DNA of 64,000 bases from Candidatus Methanoplasma sp. (GTDB lineage Archaea > Thermoplasmatota > Thermoplasmata > Methanomassiliicoccales > Methanomethylophilaceae): contig JAIRPP010000016.1 in NCBI GenBank assembly GCA_031256955.1, positions 169,345 to 233,344 on the forward strand, written 5' to 3'. The notes under the pieces are model-generated. The model ran no database searches and had not been told where the DNA came from. It saw only the letters and a program-made list of their open reading frames with translations. Made by a program: the position numbers and the translations under genes. This document shows positions 7,902-16,403 of this stretch, one piece after another. How positions within the stretch are numbered: position 1 is the stretch's first letter; each line of letters starts with the position of its first letter.

Positions 7902-9228
7902 TCATGGGGCCTCTCCGAAAGAGCCGTCGCCTCCGACGAAATCCCCTATCCTCCAGACCAGCCACAGCGGCACGCTCAGCGCGCCGTTCTTCCCGGCGCC
8001 GCCCATGCTGGCCCTGACGGCGCATTCGGGGCCGTACAGCGAGACGTATCTGGACAGGGACTTGGATTTGGACCCCTCCTCCGCCTTCACTTCGATCGGG
8101 ACCGCCTTCATGCCGAAATCCGCCACGAAGTCCACCTCGGCCACGCCGTCCGACCGCCGGTAATACGGCGCCTTCCCCAGAACCGGGAGCTCGTTGAGGA
8201 CGTGGTTCTCCGCCATCGCCCCCTTGAAATGGGAATATCTGTCGCTCGCGTCGAACATGAACCCGGGCGCGACCCCGGACAGCCGCCTCAGCGGCCCCAC
8301 GTCCGAGAAGTAGAGCTTGAACATGGATTCGTCGGAATACGCGGACAGGGGCGCGCCGGGCCTGGATAACCTGCAGATCTTGTGCGCGAGCCCTGCGGAA
8401 ACCAGCCACTCCAGGGCGTTCTCCAGGTCCCTGGCCCTGGCCCCCTTCCTGACGTGGCCGAACATGAAGCGCCTGTTCTCCTTGGACAGCTGCCGCGGTA
8501 TGGAGCGCCATATCTGCGTGAGGTCGTTCAGATCCCTGGCGGCGTGCTTGCTGAAATCGTCCACGTAATCCCTGAGGATCGCGTCCTGCACCTCTTCCAG
8601 AGAGGCTATGTTCTTCGCCTCCACCCACTCCGCCACCGCCGCGGGCATGCCCCCGACGACGTAGTAGGTCCTCAGGTATCCCCTGAGCTTCTCCTCCAGC
8701 GATTCGGGGACGGGGTCTCCCAGGCTCTCAGATCGCGCAGATGCCCGCACAGCATCTCCTCCCCGTTGACCAGGAGGAACTCGCAGAAGCTCATGGGATA
8801 GAGGCGGATGCGGCTCACCTTCCCCACGGGAAAGGACTGGGGGCGCGAGAGCCTCACGCCCAGGAGGGATCCGGCGCAACCGCGTGGTGCTCCGGGGCGT
8901 TCTCGCAGAAGCACTTCAGAGAGGTCAGCGCGCGGCCGCAGAACTGTATCTCGTCGAAGGACACGAGGGTCTCCCCGGGGATTATGGGCTTTCCGCGGAG
9001 CAGGCTCAGCTCGCTCACTATGCGGTGCGGGTCGAGGTCGCTGTCGAAATGTGACGAGAGGCTCCTGTCGTCCTCGAAGTTGAAGTACGCCACATCGCCG
9101 TAGCTGTCCCTGCCGAACTCCCGGATCAGGTACGTCTTCCCGCACTGCCTGACCCCCTCGACGATGAGGGGCTTCCTCCGGGGGCTGTCCTTCCACTCAG
9201 AAAGCCTGTCGTAGGCGACCCTGCGCAT
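7902..9228 (-). pseudogene. Frameshifted AAA/DUF4143 ATPase
   Basis: The protein is split over three frames. From 9228 the first part has Walker A VEGVRQCGKT and Walker B LVSFDEIQF and ends at a TGA near 8854. The expected AGSLLGVRLS segment continues in another frame from about 8880, and the DUF4143 part (SLGDPVPESLEEKL... to IEVKAEE) continues in a third frame from about 8740 to 7902. Each junction is explained by a missing single base, near 8878-8882 and near 8738-8742. The PD-(D/E)XK-like residues (VDFV...IEVK) are intact. Either a recent pseudogene or two sequencing errors; neither site is a homopolymer. The upstream iterons at 9276-9348 remain. Confidence 0.8.
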
Positions 9229-9275
9229 GCGTTTCTCATCCGCAGAGGCGTATTCAAATCTGGCTCACAAAAAAG

Positions 9276-9348
9276 CTAACGAATAATCTGGAGATCCTGC
9301 ACATTTTCCTAACGAATGTTTGAGAGAAAATGCACATTTTCCTAACGA
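9276..9348 (-). repeat. Three iterons with exact 33-bp spacing upstream of the frameshifted ATPase
   Basis: The heptamer CTAACGA occurs at 9276-9282, 9309-9315 and 9342-9348, exactly 33 bases apart. For the last two copies the match extends to TGCACATTTTCCTAACGA (9298-9315 and 9331-9348). They lie just upstream of a weak TATA-like element (9249-9259), itself 26 bases before the ATG at 9228. Spacing of about three helical turns implies a protein binding one face of the DNA. Confidence 0.75.
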
Positions 9349-9433
9349 GAGGATCGATGCGGAAACGCGCGTCGCCCGCGTCCGTGCGCGCGTAGCGATC
9401 CCGCGGATGCGCGCGGGCGGCGTGTGTGTTGAG

Positions 9434-9507
9434 CGGGCCCGCCGGGATTCGAACCCGGGTCTAGAGCTCCGGAGGCTCCTATGCTATCCAAGCTATACCA
9501 CAGGCCC
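9434..9507 (-). tRNA. tRNA-Arg (CCG anticodon)
   Basis: The minus strand folds into a cloverleaf: acceptor GGGCCTG/CGGGCCC, anticodon stem GGAGC/GCTCT with loop CTCCGGA (anticodon CCG, reads CGG), T-arm CCGGG-TTCGAAT-CCCGG, discriminator G. The 3' CCA is not encoded. No intron. Confidence 0.93.
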
Positions 9508-9544
9508 GTGGTTGATTGAAAACGGAGTTCGGACGGTATCGTCT

Positions 9545-9566
9545 GCCGGGGCCTCGCGGCCCCGGC
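9545..9566 (-). terminator. Hairpin between rps27ae and tRNA-Arg
   Basis: GCCGGGGCC and GGCCCCGGC form a 9-bp stem with a TCGC loop, about 50 bases after the S27ae stop. A second shorter pairing (GGCTCT/AGAGCC, 9574-9599) precedes it. Probable transcription end of the ribosomal/RNA polymerase gene string. Confidence 0.45.
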
Positions 9567-9618
9567 GATCCTGAGGCTCTGTCTTGAGAGGGAGAGAGCC
9601 GAATGAAGACCCGCCCGG

Positions 9619-9816
9619 TCAGTCTTTCTTGCTGAACTCGGTGTAGCCGCACTTCCCGCAGGACACGCGGTCCTTGTGGGCGGCCATGAACACGCCCGGC
9701 CCGCACTTGGGGCACACGGGCTTGGTCCTGGAGATCTTCCCGCCGTCCGTGCTGTACGAGTCGCCCTTGCTCCGGGCCTTCTTCTTTTCCTTCTTCGCAG
9801 GTGCTTTCGCCGCCAT
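9619..9816 (-). CDS. rps27ae: Ribosomal protein S27ae
   Basis: 65 aa from the ATG at 9816, which has GGAG eight bases before it; ATG 9822 and GTG 9825 are in frame but too close to that site. Lysine-rich N-terminus, then a zinc ribbon CPKCG...CGKCGYTEF typical of the small-subunit protein S27ae without the fused ubiquitin of eukaryotes. Directly follows rps24e, as in most archaea. Confidence 0.93.
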   Translation of the reverse strand: MAAKAPAKKEKKKARSKGDSYSTDGGKISRTKPVCPKCGPGVFMAAHKDRVSCGKCGYTEFSKKD

Positions 9817-9821
9817 GAACA

Positions 9822-10136
9822 TCACTCCTTCGCCGGGGGCTTATAGGCGTTCTCGTCCACTATCCCGTTCCTCTTGAGCTTGTACTCGGGCTCGTAGGCG
9901 AGGACGGACTTCTTGTCCTTGTACACCTTGGCGTACCCTTTGGACTTGCCTATCCCATAGACGGACTCTATGCGGTCCACGACCACCAGGTCCCTCTTAG
10001 ACTTCTCTCTCTTCGCTATCTCCTCTGCGACGGCGTTCCTTCCGGGCGTCGTCTCGCCGACGTGGTCTATGGTGAAATAGACCTCCGCGCGGTCCTGCAG
10101 GGGGTTCTCTTTCTTTTCCGTTATCTCTATCTTCAT
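9822..10136 (-). CDS. rps24e: Ribosomal protein S24e
   Basis: 104 aa. The start [19 protein letters not shown] and the motif [13 protein letters not shown] are diagnostic of S24e, a small-subunit ribosomal protein. It overlaps the dephospho-CoA kinase stop (ATGA type, 10133-10136) and is immediately followed by rps27ae, so the genes are translationally coupled. Confidence 0.95.
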   Translation of the reverse strand: MKIEITEKKENPLQDRAEVYFTIDHVGETTPGRNAVAEEIAKREKSKRDLVVVDRIESVYGIGKSKGYAKVYKDKKSVLAYEPEYKLKRNGIVDENAYKPPAKE

Positions 10137-10648
10137 TCCAACTCCTCCGTCATTCTCATGAGCGACCGAGCTTCCTCTCTGACGGCCTCGTCCGTGGTGA
10201 CGACCATCATCCCCTTCCCGGGCCAGCCGTAGACTATGTTCGTGCCGTCCGGCGACAGGAGGATGCACGGTATAACCGCGAGGTCCTCTTCGCCTTCGAC
10301 GCGTATCAGCCTCTCTTTCCCGGTCAAAGCGTTTTCCACGGCCGCGAAGAGCTCCGCGGTTATGGTTCCCGCGGGGTTCCTCACGGTAGCCGGCTCCCGC
10401 CCCTCGGCGCGGACCAGATCGGCGAACCGGGTCATCCCGCGCCTCTCCGTCATCCCGTCGTATATGGACAGGTCCGGCACTATGCCGTGCTCCCTCGCCG
10501 CGAGCGATACCACGTCGCCCACGGTTATGAGTTTGCGTTTGGTGTCAATAGATGACAGTCCTTCTTCGCTCAGGGCCTTTCCCAGCGGGGCCTGGAAGAA
10601 CTCCCTCTTGGATTCGGGAACCCTCCTGTCCGCGCCGGCCATGCTCAT
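10133..10648 (-). CDS. GTP-dependent dephospho-CoA kinase (DUF359)
   Basis: 171 aa. Archaeal CoA synthesis uses a GTP-dependent kinase (DUF359 family) that phosphorylates dephospho-CoA, unrelated to bacterial CoaE. Conserved family segments are visible: GDVVS near residue 45, DLSIYDGMTERR, VRNPAGTI, VEGEEDLAVIPC and YGWPGKGMMVV. The start at 10648 overlaps the spt4 stop in an ATGA arrangement; ATG 10642 is also possible. Lies in the archaeal rpo7-spt4-DUF359-rps24e-rps27ae string. Confidence 0.9.
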   Translation of the reverse strand: MSMAGADRRVPESKREFFQAPLGKALSEEGLSSIDTKRKLITVGDVVSLAAREHGIVPDLSIYDGMTERRGMTRFADLVRAEGREPATVRNPAGTITAELFAAVENALTGKERLIRVEGEEDLAVIPCILLSPDGTNIVYGWPGKGMMVVTTDEAVREEARSLMRMTEELE

Positions 10649-10836
10649 CTGACCTTCAGAGCGTATTTGCCGTTTGCGGCTATCCCCATCTTGCGGGCGA
10701 TGTCGGACTTCTCGAAGTCCACCACCGCCACCAGGCCCTGCCATTCCTTGGAGGTCTGGCCCCCGCACCTCGGGCACGTGTCGCCCTCCGTGACGAAATA
10801 GCACTGCTTGCACGCCCTGTACGAAGGCCCCGCCAT
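10645..10836 (-). CDS. spt4: Transcription elongation factor Spt4 (RNA polymerase subunit E'')
   Basis: 63 aa. Four-cysteine zinc ribbon (CKQCYF...CPRCGG) followed by a GLVAVVDFEKSDIARKMG segment typical of archaeal Spt4. It pairs with Spt5 to give a processivity clamp on RNA polymerase. The ATG at 10836 touches the rpo7 stop, as in most archaea. Confidence 0.93.
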   Translation of the reverse strand: MAGPSYRACKQCYFVTEGDTCPRCGGQTSKEWQGLVAVVDFEKSDIARKMGIAANGKYALKVR

Positions 10837-11414
10837 CAGGCCTCACCTTTCTGGGGCTGCTGCTGCCTGTTCTTCCGGTCCTCCTCCAGCCACTGGAGCT
10901 TCCCGAGCCCGGGCTGGCGCATGGTGAGGCCGATCTTGCTGTCCTGGGGGTTCTTCTCGTTCAGGTCCACGCTGACTATCCTCGCCCTGACGACGTCGCC
11001 GACGGCGAGCGCCCTGTTGGTGTCCTTCCCGACGAGCCTCTGGTTCGCCTCGTCTATGTCGACGCGGTCGTCCATGACCTGGCTTATGTGGAGCAGGCCG
11101 TCCAGCGGCCCGAACCTCACGAACGCGCCGAACTTGAGGATCTCCACCACTTCGCCCTCGATGATCTCGTTGTCCCTCGGCTTGAACGAGATCTGCTCGT
11201 ATCTGACCGCCTGGTACACCGCCCCGTCCCCGTGCACTATGCGCCCGGGGCCTACGGCCCTGACGTTCCTTATGAGCACGGTGAGGGCCTTGTCCTCCCC
11301 CAGCCTGCCCTCGAAGGAATCCCACGTGAGGGCGTCCACTACCTTCCCGATGTCCTCGTCGAGCTTCGCCGGCGGGATGCGGACCACCCTCTCGGCTTCT
11401 GTTAACACATACAT
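10836..11414 (-). CDS. rpo7: DNA-directed RNA polymerase subunit E' (Rpo7)
   Basis: 192 aa. N-terminal RNP-like tip domain starting MYVLTEAERVVRIPP, then a C-terminal S1/OB domain (GEVVEILKFGAFVRFGPLDGLLHISQ). Rpo7 forms the stalk with Rpo4 and contacts emerging RNA. A TATA box (TTTATATAAGG, about 11449-11460) lies upstream; the leader contains an inverted repeat at 11434-11450. It heads the transcription unit that runs to rps27ae. Confidence 0.95.
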   Translation of the reverse strand: MYVLTEAERVVRIPPAKLDEDIGKVVDALTWDSFEGRLGEDKALTVLIRNVRAVGPGRIVHGDGAVYQAVRYEQISFKPRDNEIIEGEVVEILKFGAFVRFGPLDGLLHISQVMDDRVDIDEANQRLVGKDTNRALAVGDVVRARIVSVDLNEKNPQDSKIGLTMRQPGLGKLQWLEEDRKNRQQQPQKGEA

Positions 11415-11433
11415 GGCGGATCCTCTTGAATGC

Positions 11434-11450
11434 AGGGAGTATGGCTCCCT
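11434..11450 (-). promoter_or_regulatory. Inverted repeat in the rpo7 leader
   Basis: AGGGAGTATGGCTCCCT has 6-bp arms and lies between the TATA box (11449-11460) and the rpo7 start codon at 11414. It could be an operator overlapping the transcription start or a leader hairpin; the function is unknown. Confidence 0.35.
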
Positions 11451-11517
11451 TATATAAATCCATTCGTAGGCGCGATTATAGAAAAAAATGGGAAGCGGGC
11501 CGGCGCCCGCGTTTGGA

Positions 11518-13689
11518 TCACACGACGACGAACAGGACCGCCGTCACGAGGCATATCGTGGACAGCAGCTTCACCAGGACGTGGATCGAGGGGCCCGCCG
11601 TGTCCTTGAAGGGGTCTCCGACGGTGTCTCCGACGACCGCGGCCGCGTGCGCCGGGGACCTCTTGCCCCCGTGCTGCCCGGTCTCGATGTACTTCTTGGC
11701 GTTGTCCCAGGCCCCTCCCCCGTTGTTGAGGAAGTTGGCCATGAAGATCCCCATGCCGGTGCCCACCATTATGAGCGCCCCGACCGCGTTGTAGGCGATC
11801 TCCGGGAACACGAGCCTGTATATGAGCCCGAACGCCACGGGGACCAGTATGGGCAGGAGCGCGGGCACGACCATCGCCTTCAGCGCGCCGCGCGTGGCTA
11901 TGTCCACGCACCTGGCGTAGTCCGGCTGGGACGTCCCCTCCATTATGCCCTTGTCCTCGCGGAACTGCCTGCGGACCTCCTCGATCATCTCCCCGGCGGC
12001 CGTTCCCACGGCGCGTATGGAGAGGGACGCGAAGAACGCCACCAGGACTATCCCTATGAGCCCGCCGACGAATATCAGCGGGTCTCCGAGGTTGACGTAG
12101 AACACTTCCGCCAGCGGGATCCCCTTGATCTCGGCCACGATCTCGAAGAACGCGGCGAAGAGCAGGAACGCGGCGAGGGCGGCGGACGCCATCGCGTATC
12201 CCTTGGTGAGCGCCTTGGTGGTGTTGCCGGCGGCGTCCAGCTTGTCGGTCCTCCTCCTGACCTCCTCGGGCTGGTCGGACATCTCCGCTATGCCGCCCGC
12301 GTTGTCGGTTATCGGGCCGAAGGTGTCCTCGGCGAGTATGAACGCGGAGGACGCGAGCATGGCTATGGTGCCTATCGCGGTCCCGTAGAGGCCGTAGGTG
12401 GAGACGCCGTCGAAGAGCCCGCCCGCGGCGGGGTCGGCGGCGTTGCCGAGCACGTAGGTCGCTATGATGGCGACGACTATGCACACGATCGGGAGGACCG
12501 TGGACTCCATGCCTATGGATATGCCGTAGATGACGTTGGTGGCCGGGCCCGTCTCCGACGCCTTGGCTATGCTCTTGACGGGCTTGTGGTCGCCGGTGTA
12601 GTACTGGGTGAGGTAGACTATGGCGAGCCCGAGGGCTATGCCGACTATCCCGCACCCGACGTAGTAGTACCATCCGTCGATCTCGTCTTTGAGCAGCCAG
12701 TACGTGGCGAACGCCAGCGAGGCTATGACTATGGCGAGCGTGACGTAGTAGCCCAGGTTGAGGGCCTTGCACACGTCGGCGTCCTCGTCCCTCACGCGGA
12801 CGGCGAATATGCCGACCAGGGACGCTATGAGGCCGAACGCCATGAGGACGAGCGGCAGGAACACCCAGTTGAGGGACATCTGGGGGGACAGCGCGAAGAC
12901 GGCGGTCCCTATGACCATCGAGCCGATTATCTCCGCGGCGGTGGACTCGAATATGTCCGCCCCGCGGCCGGCGCAGTCGCCGACGTTGTCGCCCACGAGG
13001 TCCGCTATGACGGCGGGGTTCCTCGGGTCGTCCTCGGGTATGCCCGCCTCGACCTTGCCGACGAGGTCGGCGCCGACGTCGGCGGCCTTGGTGTATATGC
13101 CGCCGCCCAGCTGGGCGAACAGCGCGGCCATGGAGGCCCCGAACGCGTATCCGACCACCGCGTGCAGCGTGTCGGTCATCGTCCCGTCGATGAGCGAGTC
13201 GTACGCGAAGACCACCCCGAAGAGGCCCGCGAGGGACAGGGTGGAGACCGCTATCCCGGAGATCGCCCCTCCGCGGAACGAGCACAGGAACGCCTCCTTG
13301 AAGGAGGAGCGCGCCGCGCTGGCGACGCGGATGTTGGCGTTGACCGACACCCTCATCCCTATGTACCCGGAGAGGATCGAGAATCCAGCCCCAATCAGGA
13401 AGGCCGCCGCGACCTTGAAGTTGAGGTAGTTCGAGAAGTCGCCTCCGGCGAGCGAGCATAGCGCGATCACGATCGCGAGAACGATGCTTATGATCCCTAT
13501 CGTCTTGTACTGGCGCCGCAGGTATGCCATGGCGCCGGTCTCTATCGCGTCGGATATCTTCTGCATCTCAGGGGTCCCTTTGTCCTTGGACCATATGCCC
13601 CTGTAGAAGAACAGAGCGAACAGCAGCGCGACGAGGGCCGAGACGGGGATCATGAACAACAGGTTGTTTACATCCAGTAGATCTATCAT
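11518..13689 (-). CDS. hppA: Membrane-bound proton-translocating pyrophosphatase, K+-independent type
   Basis: 723 aa with about 16 membrane helices. Pyrophosphate hydrolysis drives H+ export. Hallmarks: DVGADLVGKVEAGIPEDD, GDNVGDCAGRGADIFES and DTFGPITDNAGGIAEM. The segment GNTTKALTKGYA has lysine where K+-dependent enzymes have alanine, placing it in the K+-independent, proton-pumping class (family knowledge). Start MIDLLDVNN at 13689; longer in-frame starts would run through the TATA box (about 13733-13743). For a methanogen with few coupling sites it would recover energy from biosynthetic pyrophosphate. Monocistronic. Confidence 0.95.
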   Translation of the reverse strand: MIDLLDVNNLLFMIPVSALVALLFALFFYRGIWSKDKGTPEMQKISDAIETGAMAYLRRQYKTIGIISIVLAIVIALCSLAGGDFSNYLNFKVAAAFLIGAGFSILSGYIGMRVSVNANIRVASAARSSFKEAFLCSFRGGAISGIAVSTLSLAGLFGVVFAYDSLIDGTMTDTLHAVVGYAFGASMAALFAQLGGGIYTKAADVGADLVGKVEAGIPEDDPRNPAVIADLVGDNVGDCAGRGADIFESTAAEIIGSMVIGTAVFALSPQMSLNWVFLPLVLMAFGLIASLVGIFAVRVRDEDADVCKALNLGYYVTLAIVIASLAFATYWLLKDEIDGWYYYVGCGIVGIALGLAIVYLTQYYTGDHKPVKSIAKASETGPATNVIYGISIGMESTVLPIVCIVVAIIATYVLGNAADPAAGGLFDGVSTYGLYGTAIGTIAMLASSAFILAEDTFGPITDNAGGIAEMSDQPEEVRRRTDKLDAAGNTTKALTKGYAMASAALAAFLLFAAFFEIVAEIKGIPLAEVFYVNLGDPLIFVGGLIGIVLVAFFASLSIRAVGTAAGEMIEEVRRQFREDKGIMEGTSQPDYARCVDIATRGALKAMVVPALLPILVPVAFGLIYRLVFPEIAYNAVGALIMVGTGMGIFMANFLNNGGGAWDNAKKYIETGQHGGKRSPAHAAAVVGDTVGDPFKDTAGPSIHVLVKLLSTICLVTAVLFVVV

Positions 13690-13792
13690 TGTGTTATTCC
13701 CCAATGTGCCTGAATAAGGCAAACCGCTGTTCCTATATAATAGTTGAATACGGAATCGCAGGGCGCGCACGCATGCGCGCGCCTCGCCCGGG

Positions 13793-14296
13793 TCACGCAA
13801 ACGGGCCCATGCCCAGCCCGGCCGCCTCCGCCACGTCGGCGACCCTGCCGCACTCCGCCCTCCCCCCGGACACTGAGCACAGGAGCAGCTCCCCGTCCTC
13901 CGCCACCAGGCCGGGGCCGAACGTCACCAGCGGGTTCAGCACGTCCTTCCCGAACACCTCCGCGGCGCACGCCGCGCCCACGTCGCACGTGAGGGACAGG
14001 ACCACGTCCGCCCCGTCCAGGACGGCGCGGTCCTCCTTCGCCCTGACCTTGTCCTGCAGGCAGGACGCGGACGTGTGCATCGCCCCGGCCACGTCTATCC
14101 CGTCGCGGGACAGGGCGTCGGCCAGCCTCGCGGCGGCGTCCGCCCCGCCGACCCCGGCGCAGAGCCTGGCGCAGGTGTTGCACGTCCATATCGCGACCCT
14201 CTTGCCCCTGAGGGCCTCCAGCAGCCCGCCGTAGTCCCTGTCCCTGGCCATCATCAGCACGCCCTCGATCCTCCTGCGCACGCCATATTCCCCCAT
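13793..14296 (-). CDS. MetV-like protein (methylene-tetrahydrofolate reductase C-terminal family)
   Basis: 167 aa if started at the ATG 14296; an AGGAGG sequence inside the gene suggests the true start may be GTG 14260 or ATG 14254. Cysteine-rich: WTCNTCARLC (CxxCxxxC), SASC, LTCDVGAAC, then NPLVTFGPGLVAEDGELLLCS. This resembles the zinc or Fe-S binding MetV family that pairs with MetF in acetogens. No MetF is adjacent. A role in one-carbon folate metabolism is an inference. Divergent from deoxyhypusine synthase. Confidence 0.6.
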   Translation of the reverse strand: MGEYGVRRRIEGVLMMARDRDYGGLLEALRGKRVAIWTCNTCARLCAGVGGADAAARLADALSRDGIDVAGAMHTSASCLQDKVRAKEDRAVLDGADVVLSLTCDVGAACAAEVFGKDVLNPLVTFGPGLVAEDGELLLCSVSGGRAECGRVADVAEAAGLGMGPFA

Positions 14297-14443
14297 ATCC
14301 CGTCGGGGAATAAAGAGGTTGCCCGCGGGGCGGAGGCCCCTCCGCGGCGGGGGGCGGCGCGCGGAGAAGGGGGCGATCCCGGTCGAGCGTGCAAACGTCT
14401 TTAAATACAACCGACGTCTCACGCGCCAGCACGAGTGATTAAA

Positions 14444-15385
14444 ATGGCCGATCTGAAGCTCATACCAGTCAAAGACATCAGGATCAAGAAGGGCGCGACC
14501 GTCAACGACCTCCTGAAGGCCATGGGGAGGTCCGGCGGGTTCACCGCGCAGAAGCTGGCCGACGCCACCGACATAGCGGAGGCCATGGTGAAGAAGGAGG
14601 GGTGCCTCAAGATCCTCTCGTTCCCCGCGTGCATAATGGCGACCGGGACCCGCGGGGTCATCGTCGACATGGTCAGGAACCGCATGGTGGACCTGATCAT
14701 AACCACGTGCGGCACCCTCGACCACGACATAGCGAGGAGCTACGCCGACTACTACAAGGGCGACTTCATGATGGACGACGAGATGCTCAGGGAGGAGCAC
14801 GAGATCAGCAGGCTCGGGAACGTGCTGGTCCCCGACTCCTGCTACGGGACGGTCCTGGAGGAGAACCTCCTGCCCATGTTCGACGACATATTCCGCGACA
14901 GCCAGTCCATGTCCACGCACGAGATCATCGATGCGGTGGGGTCGAGGATGAAGGACCCCGACAGCCTCCTGTTCCAGTGCCACGACAAGGGCGTGCCCGT
15001 GGTGGTCCCGGGGATCACCGACGGGTCCTTCGGGTGCCAGCTGTGGATGTACTACCAGACCCACCGCAAGCTGAGGATAGACCTCTTCGCGGACGAGCAG
15101 ATGCTGAGCGAGATGACCAACGCCGCCAAGCGCACCGGCGCGATAATCATCGGGGGAGGGATCTCCAAGCACCACGTGATCTGGTGGAACCAGTTCAGGG
15201 GCGGCCTGGACTACTGCATATACCTGACCACCGCCGAGGAGTACGACGGGTCCCTGTCCGGGGCCAGGATAAGGGAGGCCGTGTCCTGGGGGAAGGTCAA
15301 GAGCGGCGCCAAGAAGATGACGGTCGAGGGGGACGCGACCATAACCCTGCCCCTGATCTACGCCGGGCTGGCGGACAGGGTCTGA
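14444..15385 (+). CDS. dys: Deoxyhypusine synthase
   Basis: 313 aa. Transfers the aminobutyl group of spermidine to a lysine of aIF5A, the first step of hypusine formation. NAD-binding regions (SFPACIMATGTRG, TTCGTLDHDIARSY) and the catalytic-lysine motif GGGISKHH (near residue 245) are present. A TATA box (CTTTAAATAC, about 14399-14408) gives a leader of about 15 bases to ATG 14444; an in-frame GTG at 14435 is an alternative. The next gene follows after one base. Confidence 0.95.
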   Translation: MADLKLIPVKDIRIKKGATVNDLLKAMGRSGGFTAQKLADATDIAEAMVKKEGCLKILSFPACIMATGTRGVIVDMVRNRMVDLIITTCGTLDHDIARSYADYYKGDFMMDDEMLREEHEISRLGNVLVPDSCYGTVLEENLLPMFDDIFRDSQSMSTHEIIDAVGSRMKDPDSLLFQCHDKGVPVVVPGITDGSFGCQLWMYYQTHRKLRIDLFADEQMLSEMTNAAKRTGAIIIGGGISKHHVIWWNQFRGGLDYCIYLTTAEEYDGSLSGARIREAVSWGKVKSGAKKMTVEGDATITLPLIYAGLADRV

Positions 15386-15386
15386 C

Positions 15387-16388
15387 ATGCCGAAGAAGAT
15401 CCTGGCCCTGCCCGGGGACGGCGTTGGCCCCGAGGTGGTGTCCGCCGCCGCGAGCGTCGTCGAGGCCGTCGCGGGCGGGAAGGTGGAGATCGCGTTCGCG
15501 GACATAGGGGAGTCCGCCTTCGAGGCCACCGGGCACCGCCTGCCTCCCGAGACGATAGACCTGGCGACGGAGGCCGACGCGATAATCGCGGGCACGGTGG
15601 CGGACAAGCCGTCCGACAGGAGGTACGGCAACCCGGTCCGCGCGCTGAAGAAGCAGCTGGGCCTCTACGCCGTCCTGCGCAGGTTCTCCCCGCTCCTCCC
15701 CGCGCCGGGGCGGAGGCCCATGGACGTCTTCGTGGTCACCGGGAACCCGGACGCCCTGCTGAACGTGACCGAGACCGAGAGCCTGGACGGAGTCATGATG
15801 CAGAAGTACCTCTCCGCGGGGAGCTGCGCCAGGCTGTTCCGGAAGACCGCTCAGGTGGCGGAGGCCGGCGGGCGCAGGAGGATAACGTGCGCCCACCGCG
15901 CGGCGGCGTTCCCCGCGTCCGACGGCCTGTTCCTGGACCGCTTCTACAAGGAGTTCGCCGCGTCGGAGTTCATGATCGGGGACATGGAGGTGGAGCAGGC
16001 GGCCGCCGAGATGGTCATGGACCCGGGGTCCATGGACGTGATCGTGTCCACGGACCTGTACGGCAGCGTCCTGGCGGGGGTCGGCGCGGGGCTGGTGGGC
16101 GGGGGGTATCTGACCCCGATGGGGAGCCTGGGGGACTCCTCCGGCCTGTTCGAGCCCATGCACGGGCCGAGGGCGGACATGGCCGACAAGGGCGAGGTCA
16201 ACCCCACGTCCGCCATCCTGTCCGCGGCGATGGCCCTGGACCAGGCGGGGCTCCGCGCCGAGGCGGAGGCCGTCAGGGCCTCCGTGAGGTCCGCGTACGC
16301 CAGGGGGGCGGTCACCCCCGACGCCGGGGGGAGCCTCGGGACGGCTGGCTTCTGCGACGAGGTCGTTGAAGGTCTTAAAAAGCCGTGA
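15387..16388 (+). CDS. Isopropylmalate/isohomocitrate dehydrogenase-family enzyme
   Basis: 333 aa. A beta-decarboxylating dehydrogenase: N-terminal LALPGDGVGPEVV, substrate-loop arginines around YAVLRRFSP, and C-terminal DLYGSVLAGVGAGLVGG, FEPMHGPRADMADKGEVNP. The family includes LeuB, AksF (coenzyme B synthesis) and isocitrate dehydrogenase; the sequence alone does not decide among them. It may be co-transcribed with dys (one-base gap). LeuB or AksF is favoured by the organism being a methanogen (inference). Confidence 0.8.
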   Translation: MPKKILALPGDGVGPEVVSAAASVVEAVAGGKVEIAFADIGESAFEATGHRLPPETIDLATEADAIIAGTVADKPSDRRYGNPVRALKKQLGLYAVLRRFSPLLPAPGRRPMDVFVVTGNPDALLNVTETESLDGVMMQKYLSAGSCARLFRKTAQVAEAGGRRRITCAHRAAAFPASDGLFLDRFYKEFAASEFMIGDMEVEQAAAEMVMDPGSMDVIVSTDLYGSVLAGVGAGLVGGGYLTPMGSLGDSSGLFEPMHGPRADMADKGEVNPTSAILSAAMALDQAGLRAEAEAVRASVRSAYARGAVTPDAGGSLGTAGFCDEVVEGLKKP

Positions 16389-16403
16389 GTCATCAATGCT
16401 TGG

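Noticed and set aside
8672..9196. A separate gene in the middle of the decayed ATPase
   Set aside because: Its second half supplies the missing AGSLLGV...FPVGKV section of the AAA/DUF4143 protein, so it is a frameshifted piece of one gene.
9276..9348. CRISPR-like array
   Set aside because: Only three short repeats with 33-base period, non-spacer-like intervals and no cas genes anywhere in the window.
11488..13461. Very long open frame on the plus strand opposite the pyrophosphatase
   Set aside because: High GC makes stop-free antisense frames common; the translation is rich in R, G, H and V with no family features, while the minus strand encodes a clear H+-PPase.
14297..15631. Long minus-strand extension of the MetV-like gene across deoxyhypusine synthase
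   Set aside because: The plus strand there clearly encodes deoxyhypusine synthase and the extension has no recognisable sequence.
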